A stretch of 64,000 bases of DNA, from NCBI GenBank assembly GCA_963920635.1, contig OY987299.1, positions 133,173,373 through 133,237,372 of the forward strand, written 5' to 3'. The notes under the pieces are model-generated. The model was not told the DNA's origin, ran no database searches, and saw nothing but the letters and a program-made list of their open reading frames with translations. The DNA comes from Pseudeuparius sepicola. Lineage: Eukaryota > Arthropoda > Insecta > Coleoptera > Anthribidae. Made by a program: the position numbers and the translations under genes. Shown piece by piece: positions 46,001-58,000 of this stretch; positions within the stretch are counted from its first letter, which is position 1; each line of letters starts with the position of its first letter.

Positions 46001-49000
46001 ACCGTTTTTATGAGCAAAATTTTAAGAAACCATATTAGCGTTTTTTTTTTGAAAAAATCTGTGTGCGCCAATGGATTGAGCACCCCTCGAAATGGGTATG
46101 TACAAAATTTCATCAAAATATTTCAAGTAATAACGATTTTGTAGAAAAATTAAAAATGCAGCCAAGGTACGTCTTTATTTTCAAAAATTCAAAGTTGGCC
46201 ATGGAAAATAATTGAATTGTTTACTTTTATTAAGTGTCAAACTGTCTAAATTGAGTTCAGAAATTGTTTGTGCTCAATACAATTAATTATCATAATTATG
46301 GAATATTTAAGCATAAGAGACAAAATAGAAATTGTTCGACTCGTGGGCGACAACGAGCGCTCGGCAGCAGAAGCTGCGGCCGAATTTAACAATAGACACC
46401 CAGGTAGATCAGTGAGTCGAAGTACTGTACAACGTATAAACAATATTTTTGATGAAACTGGATCGATTTCTAAAAATTTATTAAAAACTAGGCAAAATGG
46501 ACGCCGTGGACTTGTTGAAAATAACAATCAAATTCTGCAATACTTTAGTGACAATCCTCGAAATAGTGTTCGAACGGCTAGTTTAGACCTTCATATACCC
46601 AGAGAGAGTATAAGGAGATGTTTGAGACAAAACAAAATAAAACCGTTTAGCCAAAATTTTTGCACACCCTGGAACCAGGAGATGAGGAGAGAAGATTAGA
46701 ATTTTGCTATTGGCTGCAAGGTGAATATCTCCATAATGGCAACTTTTTAAATGAAATTTTATTCACCGACGAAGCCACGTTTACTACAAATGGTGTAGTA
46801 TCAAGTCAAAACTGCCGTCAGCTGAAAATCCAGAGTTTATAATAAATGCAAGGAGACAATATTCACAAAAAATTAACGTTTGGTGTGGAATACTACGCGA
46901 CAGAATAATTGGCCCATTTTTCTTTGAAGGGAATTTGAATGCGGCTGGCTTCTTGAATTTTCTAGAAATTGAATTTAGAAATGCTTTAGATGAGTTACCA
47001 TTAAGATACCGTTTAAATTTAAAGTTACAGTTAGATGGCAGTCCTATTCATAATGCTCGTTTAATCAGAAACTGGCTAGATAATAATTTTGAAAACTGTT
47101 GGATAGGGCGAAATAGTCCTTTCTGTGAGTGGCCACCGAGATCTCCGGACTTAACTCCTTTAGATTTTTTTCTTTGGGGTACACTTAAGCAAAATGTTTA
47201 TAAGTCAAGACCCCATAATTTACAAGAACTGCAAGCTAGGATAAACCGTAGTTCTGAGGAAATTACTCCACAGCAAATACGAAATGTAATTTTGAATGTA
47301 CGCAAGAGGAACGACAAATGCATTGTAGAAAATGGAGGCTTGGTAGAAGTTACAAAAATTTTATAATTTTAATTGTTTTTATGTTTTGTGTTTATAAGCA
47401 TAAGGTTGTATTATTACAATTCAATTATTTTCCATGGCCAACTTTGAATTTTTGAAAATAAAGACGTACCTTGGCTGCATTTTTAATTTTTCTACAAAAT
47501 CGTTATTACTTGAAATATTTTGATGAAATTTTGTACATACCCATTTCGAGGGGTGCTCAATCCATTGGCGCACACAGATTTTTTCAAAAAAAAACGCTAA
47601 TATGGTTTCTTAAAATTTTGCTCATAAAAACGGTCATAGTAGGCTTTGGATTTTATGCGAACCAGGCAATTTTTGTTCAAAATGTGCAGTTCATCGAGCT
47701 CTACAATTTAAAAAAAAAAATCAGCCAAATCGCACGATTGATACACTTTTTACAGACTGACCCCAAAACAAATGGGTCACACTGTAGGTGTATATGACAT
47801 TTTTTTTGCATTACAAACACAATTTTTTGTATTCTGCTTCACCCAAAAACTATTTTTAGTATTTTGGACTTTAAAAAATTATAGAGGGCGCTGGTAGCAG
47901 CTTAAAAATAAAAATCGCATCAGGTTAAGTGCCTTAATTTTCTGTGCGAAATATTGAAAAATTTTGTTAGAAAAACTTGCTCAGAATTAAAAAATATGAC
48001 GTATCAAATTACAGAAATAAATATTTTTTTTATTTATAAATTTTTAAATATTGTAAATGCAATCATAATTTAAATTTATCTATTCTACCCATGTTCCTCC
48101 AACAATAAATTATTCTGACACAAAGGCGGATAACTCTTATTTTTGTTTCCATGGCATACTCTCCTTAAAACATTAAAATTAGAAAAGGTACCTGTAAAAA
48201 ATATGTTTTTTGGTATATATTTGTCACATACTTTGGAGGAATATACTTTATATGCACTTTTATGGCACATACTTGGCAGGTGACAAAGGTACCTGTAAAA
48301 AATATGTTTTGTGGTATGTATTTGTCACATACTTTGGAGGAATATACTGGTGAGGAAGATGCTTAGCATGTGCCATAGACAAACCAGAAATATGTGTTAT
48401 AGGTAATATTGAAGGAATATGATAAGTATGTACCATCCATATGATAAAATAATATTCCCTAACGGCATATTGACGGTACATTTTTGGCATATGCTAGGTG
48501 CCATTGTGTTAACTGGGTGTGGAGGTTGTCGGCTTTCGCGTAGTTTTCACGGCTTCACGTTCGCACTTTCCGGTGTTCCCCGATCGGAGTCGGTTTTTTG
48601 TCCCGCGACAAATGAATTCTAAGTCTAGGAGACCTCCGGGAGTATCATTTTTTCGGTAAGTTTAGTAAAGTAAAGTAGCACTTTCATTAGGCAGTTCGCG
48701 CAGCTGGTAGCGAGTTCTCCCTACTCCATTTCTCTGGTATACGCGCCATCGAATTAATAAATTCACAAATGCCTAACAACAAATGAACGAAACTATGAAC
48801 GTAAACTCAAAAAATATTGGCGGAAACGCACATACCTACACATAAAAAAACACTAAACGGATCAATTTATTTATAAATAGAAGAGTCCACTGAAAATTTG
48901 TCCTTGAAAAAAGAGAGACGAAAGTTCCTCTTAGAGAGTTGAAGTGAATACAGTACGTAAACGTAGACGTTAAGCTAGAAAAAAAACCGTTACAAAAATC

Positions 49001-52000
49001 AAGTAAAAATCGAGTTGAAGTTAGAAATGTCACGTAAACGTTAACGTGTGACGTCACAGCTTCTGTAACCTTCAAAAAAGGAAGCAAAATAACAAAAACT
49101 GTGGCAGAATATCTTGTAGAAAATTAAGTGTGACTAAGTAAAAGTACAAAATTTTTGTGTAGGTACTGCATAGGTACACCTCACGCAATGAAAATATATG
49201 ATATTCATCCTTGAACCGAAATCGCGTTTTAAAAATTGTATTTGTCTTTAATTAAAAAAAAATTTAATTCATTCATAATAATTGAATTTTAAAAGTGGCG
49301 TCCAAAATATTTAGGTAAATTATAGATTTTTTAATCTTTTTCGTCTGTGATAATAATAATAATAATAATGTTTATTCAAAATTTCAATATATCAATACAG
49401 TTTTGTGTACATCTAGTTATAATAATAAACCGACAAAAGAATAAACATAATTTGCTCTGAAACCTAATAGTTGTGATACTATAGGTATAAAAGAACTAAA
49501 TAGATTAACGTTAAGGGTATACGCAAGGGTGTGTAACCTTACGTATGTATGGAACGCCGTTTTAACATTTATTATTATACTCTGGAGAGATGAATCATAA
49601 AAATTAAATTTTCATTATCAAAGTACCATATAAATTCATTTGCTCAAGGTCGAGAATTTTTATGGTACAATTTCTATTACCTGATAAATAAAATTGTGAA
49701 GGTCATTATTTTTACGGTATAATTTCTATTATGCCATTTGATAATAAAAATTACCTATATCATAAAAATTCGATTCTCGGTCTCGCTCTTTCAACAGTCT
49801 TCCATAAGCACTCGTCCAAGGTCAATAATTTTTATGGTATAATTTCTATTATCAAATTCGATAATAGAAATTGTATCATAAAAATTATATTTAATTTATA
49901 TGTAACAATTTTTATTATCACATAATGAAAATACATTGAATAAAAATTCAAGTCTATTTTTATTATCCGAAAGACCACTCTTTTAACTATACCATAAAAA
50001 TTGGTCGAATTTTTATTATGGAAATGTAGGGCAATTTTTATGAAAGAAATTAGTCGTGTACAAAATAAAATGATACTTGAAAGTGAAACCGTAATTTTCT
50101 TTCATATAAATTCCGTTACATTTCGATAATAAAAATTCGAACAATTTTTATGGTAGTTAAAAGAGTGGTCTTTCCGATAATAAAAATAGAAATTATACCA
50201 TAAAAATTATTGACCTTGGACGAGTGTCTATGGAAGACTGTTGAAAGAGCGAGAGCGAGAATCGAATTTGTATGATACAATTTTTATTATCAAATGACAT
50301 AATATAAATTATGCGGTAAAAATAATGTCCTTGACAATTTTATTTATCAGATAATAGAAATTGTACCATAAAAATTCTCGACCTGGAGCAAATGAATTTA
50401 TATAGTACTTGATAATGAAAATTGTTCGAATTTGGATGTCGTTCAAAAGCCATGTTATTTTGATAATGAAAATTTAATTTTTATAATACATGGCTCCCGA
50501 GTATAATAAAATGTTAAAACGGCGTTCCATACGTATGTCCGTACTGCGCTTGCGTATCTGTCAAATTATACGTTAACGTTTACGTATTCGACTGCACTTC
50601 AACTCTCATATCCAAGCGTAGTATTTTTATTTGTTGGCGTGCTAACCGTACAAATCGTAAACAAATCTGTCAATTTTTTTATATGTCTGTGGAAGTTTAT
50701 AGTATTTTTATAGTTTGACAAAGTATCTGATAGTCTAAGTTGGAATACCTGTGCCTGTGGTATACGAAATAAAAAACACGGCGCGAGTTGATCAAATCCT
50801 TGTATTTCAGAGGGCCGGTAGTGTGAGAGGTGAAGATTTGCCTTACATTTTCGGACTGCCACTGATCGGTGGCGGATCGTTTTTTCCTCATAACTATTCG
50901 CAAAGTGACACCAATATTTCGAGGATGTTGGTGCACTACGTCAGTAATTTTATAAGGACCGGGTGAGTAGGTATCAAAAAAACATATTTATGGTTAGATA
51001 ACTACTATTAGACAGTTATTGTAAAAGGCAAAAGCGTTGACTGATGCAATAAAGACTGTTCACGGCTGTCACTTCTGACACTTTTTTGGCTACCATACGG
51101 TTTCCGGAGACAAAATACGGTAATTATTGAATATAGTGTATGCACCGCCCGATTTTCTTGAAATTTTGGCTACCCCCCTGTTTTCGGGGTCCCTGAAAAC
51201 GAATCTGACCTTAGCTTTTGGTGCTAGGACGTAGTTTCCGAGAAAATGAATTTCCAAATTTCCTTTGACACCTCACTTTTTACGGCGATATTTGTGGTTA
51301 TAATCCGGACGAATTTTTACTGTACGCAGCTAAAACTAATTACCACACTATTTTGCACCTTCTGCAACATCGAAACTTCGCGAAAACCCGCGGGAAAACA
51401 GAAATTTTCCAAGATTTATACAATGTTTTGGGACATACTCATTTTCCCTCGACATTCGGCTGCGATTGCGCGGGAGAGACGGAGAGCGACAGCTGGCGCT
51501 GCTATACGGAGCCAACGATGTTGCGAGGTTAGAACTAGAGAAGTTATGAAAAAGTAAAAAAATTAAATTATGGAATATAGTGTATGCACCGCCCGATTTT
51601 CTTGAAATTTCGGCTACCCCCCTATTTTCGAAGTCCCTGAACACGAATCTGACCTTAGTTTTTGATGCTCGGGCGTAGTTACGAGAAAATGAATTTTCAA
51701 ATTTCCTTTGACACCTCACTTTTCAAGGCGATATTTGGTTATAATCGAGATGAATTTAGCTCAAACTGATCACCACCCTACTTTGCACCTTCTGCAGCAT
51801 CGAAAGTTCGCAAAGCCGACGATCGGCGCGCGCCGATCGTCGGGCGAAAACAGCGGCCGGGCCGGGCGTAAACACGGCATAAATCTTTCAAAATTTCGGT
51901 TTTTCCGCGGCTTTGCGCGAAGTTTCGATGCTGCAGAAGGTGCAAAGTAGGGTGGTGATGAGTTTGAGCTGCGTACACTAAAAATTTATCCGGATTATAA

Positions 52001-55000
52001 CCACAAATATCGCCGTGAAAAGTGGGGTGTCAAAAGGAAATTTGAAAATGTATTTTCTCGGAAACTATGTCCGACCTCAAAACACTGAGGTCAGATTCGT
52101 GTTCAGGGACCTCGAAAATAGGGGGGTAGCCAAAAGGTTGGGCCCACACCTTCTCGTGGTCTTTGCCGAACAATAACATTTTCTCTTTGGAAGTGGATAG
52201 AGATTCGCAAACAGATTTAAGAGCATTTACCCATATTATGCTAGATTGTGGACTTCTATCAACACCAATTTAAATAATGTTATTGACGAAGCTGGGCCCT
52301 AATAAATTTAATGTTTAATTTTTAACATTTTTATTCACTCCTGTGGATTATGAGAGCAAGCGCTCCAGTTTTCTGCTCTTAATATCGATGGCACTTTAAG
52401 TCAACGCCCCTCCCACTAGTCCCACTCAAACGTCAAGCGTCAAGCAAAATACCGGACAGAGCAACCGCGTGAAAAACATTGTATAAATCTTGGAAAATTT
52501 CTGTTTTCCCGCGGGTTTTCGCGAAGTTTCGATGTTGCAGAAGGTGCAAAATAGTATGGTGATTAGTTTGAGCTGCGCACAGTAAAAATTCATCCCGATA
52601 AGAGCCACAAATAGCGCCGCGAAAAGTGGGGTATCAAAAGGAAATTTGAAAATTCATTTTCTCGGAAACTACGTCCGGCCTCAAGAAGCTGAGGTCAGAT
52701 TCGTGTTCAGGGACCTCGAAAATAGGGGGGTAGCCAAAATTTAAAGAAAATCGGGTGGTGCATACACTATATTCAATAATTACCCAAAATACAATGCAAA
52801 ATACATTGTTACCCATCAGCGCCATCTGTTCTCCAGGATATGAAGTTATGGCCGTGAAATACGTCAGTCAACGGTATAAGGATGGAGTTTTGTACTAATG
52901 AATATAAATCCAAAGGGTTGTTTTTGTGGCATAGTAGGTACCTAACCTAAAGGGCAATCAGTTAAAAAAATGTGGACAGAAGAACAAACAGGAACTTCCC
53001 GTAACCAATAATAATAAATCGTTACCCTATACTCTCTAACTCCTTCTAGTTTAGTAGGTATAAAAGACGCCATAGTCTCCTACATCTCACCGCTACTTAC
53101 TATACAGGGTGTAATTTTATTAGTACAGAAATTTTGGTAATTGTTTCGCGTGGTGTATGCCTGCCCAGATTTTTTTGAAATTTTGGCTACCCCCCTGTTT
53201 TCGGGGTCCCTGAAAACGAATCTGACCTTAGCTTTTGGTGCTAGGACGTAGTTTCCGAGAAAATGAATTTCCAAATTTCCTTTGACACCTCACTTTTTAC
53301 GGCGATATTTGTGGTTATAATCCGGACGAATTTTTACTGTACGCAGCTAAAACTAATTACCACACTATTTTGCACCTTTTGCAACATCGAAACTTCGCGA
53401 AAACCCGCGGAAAAACCAGCGTGCGCCGAATGTGGAGCGAAAACAGCGGCCGGGGACGTAAACACGGTATAAATCTTTCAACATTTCGATTTTTCCGCGT
53501 ATTTTTGCTAAGTTTCGATGTTGCAACAGGTGCAAAATAGTGTGGTGATCAGTTTGAGCTAAATTCATCTCAATTATAACCACAAATATCGCCGTGAAAA
53601 GTGAGATGTCAAAGGAAATTTGAAAATTCATTTTCTCGGAAACTACGTCCGAACACCAAAAACTAAGGTCAGATTCGTGTTCGGTGACCCCGAAAATAGG
53701 GGGGTAGCCAAAATTTCAAAAAAATCTGGGCAGATATACACCATGCGAAACAATTACCGAAATTTTAACTGGCGGTAAGTGTTTACGCCTCGGTTTACGC
53801 CTATGAGGCTTGTTTTGAAAATTTTTTAAAATCACCAAGAATATGACAAAATTGCTGTTATACTTAGAACCATTAGTGTGTCTGGTTCACGTTCGCATGG
53901 TAGTACACCTGTCAATAACAACTTTTCGGAAATTTGCAAATTTTTACAAAATTTCAAGGAATTACCTGTCGGTATGGCAACCCTATAGTATCAGTGGGAG
54001 CAAATAACATCTAATAACCGATGCCGATAGAACCCGTATGCTTTTGTAGCTTACTTGGTTTAAAGCACAAAATAAAAATAGTAGGAGACCCGGGTTCGAG
54101 TCCTGGTTGGAGTGCATTTTTTCAACCGATTACCTACTATGCCGCAAAAACGACCCTCTTGATATACAGGGTGTCCAACTATAAAACTGTACAAATCAGT
54201 AAAATCTTCGTTTTTGGATATAATCGCCTAAACTTTTTTTTTCAAAATCCGCTTCTTTTGACCTTCCTACCATTTCCATAATGCAAATCCAGGGCCGGCT
54301 GCGATTTTTTTATACCCCCGATTTTCACGAAAACCATTTAGCGATTTTTTGATTTAAAATCTGACCCTACAGCGTTAATTAGAACACCCCAAAACCTCCA
54401 TATACCAAATTTAAACAAAAAATATACAGGGAGTTCCATTCTGCAGGATGTCAAAGTTGAGCAAAATAGGAATAATTTTAAAGGCATCTGCCGAGTCAAG
54501 TGTGCCATCAAAACAGTTGAATGGTCAACAGGACCACTCAAGGTGTTGGCGTGCAAAGGTCCAATACAAAATATACAGAGTGTTCTTATCTGTGCCATCT
54601 GAAATTCCTGAATTTTTGGAACTTTATACGGGTCAAAAATCGAGTATATCAAAACCGCTCCACACACTATAAGTGAACTAAATCTAAAAAATACAGAAGC
54701 CGGCCAGTTACTATAAGTCCATATCAGTTAAGGTGGCTGGTGTGCCACAACAGGAAACGCACAGAAAATGTATCATCTTAGACAGACTTTGTTGAGAAAG
54801 GTCCACTAATTTAAATTGTTTTTATTTGTTGCTTGGCATTTTGTAAAGAAATACATTACTTTTGTGTTTATCAATATTATTTTAACGATTCCAGAGCACT
54901 CTTGATCCGTATAAATTTCATAAAATTTCAGAATTCTGAGATGGCTGAGAGAAAAATACCCTGTACATTTTTGTAGTAAATATTTTCACACCAACATTTT

Positions 55001-58000
55001 GAGTGGTCCTGTTGACTATTCAACTGTTTTGAAGGGATTGCATGGCACACTTGACTCGCCAGATGCCTTTAAAATTCCCATTTTGCTCAACTTTGACACC
55101 CTACAGAATGGAACTCCCTGTATATTTTTTATTCAAATTTGGTATATGGAGGTTTTGGAGTGTTCTAATTGACGCTGTGGGGTCAGATTTTAAATAAAAA
55201 ATCGCTAAATGGTTTTCGTGAAAATCGGGGATATAAAAAAATTGCAGCCGGCCCTGGATTTGCATTTTGGAAATGGCAGGAAGATCAAAAGAAGCGGTTT
55301 TTGAAGGCCTTTCAAACAAAAAAAAGTTTAGGCGATTATCTCCAAAAATGAAGATGTTACGGATTTGTACAGTTTTAAAGTTGGACACCCTGTATGACGA
55401 AAATTTATTTTAGTGACCCAAATGGTTCGCCTCCAAATGCATCGTTGAAAAAACCTTCGAAGTCCGTCCGGGACGACATAAACATGCCGTTCTGGGACAA
55501 CTACGATACGATCAATCAGTTCTACTTGGAGTTCGGTAAAACCTTTACGCGAGCATGTCCGCAAAATGTCGCTTTCTTCAACAATCCGTTTTAGGAAGTA
55601 GACCGACTCGAAAGGATCACTACCGCGGCCATAAAATGTCCCTGTGGCTGAACCTAATACCGCAGTTACACAGACCGGGAGAGGGAAATGAGGTGTCGAT
55701 GAGGCATCATCATTTCAAGGAGGAAAATGAAAGTTACTATGAAGGTAAGTGTTTACATAGATTAGGTCAATCCGATAACCACAACTACCTGTAACTTTTG
55801 ACTTAAAGGTTTGGTAAGGGAGCAACCGAAGGAACAACCGACTTTTTGGCATCACGTTACGTCTCCCCCAGTTACCACCGTTAGAGTCGCGGTGGTAGCT
55901 CCGACACAAGCGACTCCACCCGCACCAAAATCGGATACCGCACTCCAAGCTACCACTACGGAGTGTCCACCGAACGCGACGAACGCTCTGAGCAACTCTG
56001 GGTATGTTTATAGAGATTATTTCTCTCGTCCTGTTTATGTTCAATAAGGCAGTTCTTTTCTTAAAGAAATAGCCAATCATGATGCTCTTCGTCTTGATTA
56101 TCGCAAACACGATAAATCCCAAGTGCATTTATCACTGCTTTGCTTGCTTACGCACAACACCAACTTGTCAAAATTGGTCTGTTATACAGCTCAAAATTAT
56201 GTTGCAGCATTATCAGGCATTGTATAAATGAATTTATATAACTCTTACATTACTAAACTGTTTATATGTATTAGATCTCCCATTAGATTTATGATACACA
56301 TTCAGAAAATAAACCAGTGTTAAAAAGTTGAAAAAATCGTGACATACGAACATAATGTTCTTTGTTTTCTCAAAGGCTCCAGTCGAAGTCCGCTTTCGCG
56401 ATTATTCAATTAATAAAGAAAGTATTTGTGAAATATTTTCAAAAAAAACAACACGCGCCGGTGTAAAATTTTCTATTGAAAGTTTTATCAAGTATCTTTT
56501 TCAGCGGTTCTGGTAACTCTGATATCAACCCGAACAATCTACTGAGAAAACTGGCTTCGAGTCACTATCAAAGCTACACGACAGCATTGACAGTGACCAT
56601 AGGCGTCGGTTGTTTCCTGCTGTTGTTGAACATCATAATATTTGCCGGTATCTACCACCAGAGGGACCGGGGCAGGAAGAACCAGAAGCAGAAGGAAGAA
56701 ATTGGTGAAGCAGGTATGTAACAAGGTTGGTACCTTCGCCCGTCAAAAAACAGTAGAAAGGTAGAAAGAAAATGTGCCCTTTCACACGAAACGAGAGTTA
56801 TTTTGTTTCTTTTATGGTAGAAATATAATACAAGTTGATTCAGTTTTATTTACACAAACATCAAACATCACTAGAATTATTTATATAAAATAATGTAGTT
56901 TTCTTTTCATATAATTTTTTTCTTGTGGAGGCTTCGGTTTGATAGGACACAATAAATAAATAAAATAAATATTTTGTAAAACACGTTTTTTAAGTATGTC
57001 AAGTCACCAGTAGAGGAGATTTGGTATTAATTTATTGAAAAAAGTAGTATGGCCCTGCACAACATCAGAATGGACTACCTACTTTAATTAATTTAAATCA
57101 AAAACTCCTCAAAAGTTTTTGTTGTAAAATTTCAGGAAATAACAGCTCTTCAGCCAATCATATTATATTTATTTTTATTAGTATAACTTCTTTTTAATAA
57201 ACGAAGCTTTCGGTCACCAATGTGGCCATCAGGGCTGAAATTTAATTATGTTAAATTGTTAATAATTATCTATTAAAAATATTAATTCTACTTACGATTA
57301 ACTATGTAATTTTATTTTATACATGGCGAGTCAGAATGTATAGTAAATACTTTAAAGGGGTGTTCGGCAGGTGGTTTTAAGGGGGGTCTTTCATATAAAA
57401 TTTTTCGATTTGGGCTTTCCTTGCCAAGTTATTCGGGTCTACAGGGTGACCCATATACTGTAACATTTTTTTCCCTGAAGCTGAATTGTTGTTACCCGAT
57501 ATTTTTGTTGTTTTAATGTTCAATAAAAATAATTAAATTGTTTGACGCCCGCCTAACATGAATTTTTACGTACTTGATTTTCTGAAACAGTCAGGGGAAC
57601 GGTATTTGGCATGACATTATTTTTTTATAGGGAAAATATTGTGTTTTTAAGTAAAAATGTAGATATGTAAAAATGACCCACAAAAAAGTTCGAGCAAAAA
57701 AATTAATAGGGATTGTTAGTTTTTACCCTTTTTTTAGGGCAGTGTGTAAATGAATAAACTACCCTAAGGCGTCTTCCAGTAAGTAGATAACACATACCAA
57801 ATTTCAAATTTTTAAGACCCCCCCTTAAAAACACATGCCGAACACCCCTTTAAAGTATTTACTATACATTCTGACTCACCCTGTATATTTTGGGAATCTT
57901 CGAGGGCTTTGGTAGCTTTCATAAAGAAAATACTATAAATGTTTAACAATCTTTTGAAAAATTTAGAATTCTTATTATCAACAGATACTATTCATACTGT

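Noticed and set aside
54046..54115. Functional tRNA gene
   Set aside because: T-arm and D-arm are present, but the acceptor stem has no 5' partner and the anticodon arm does not fold.
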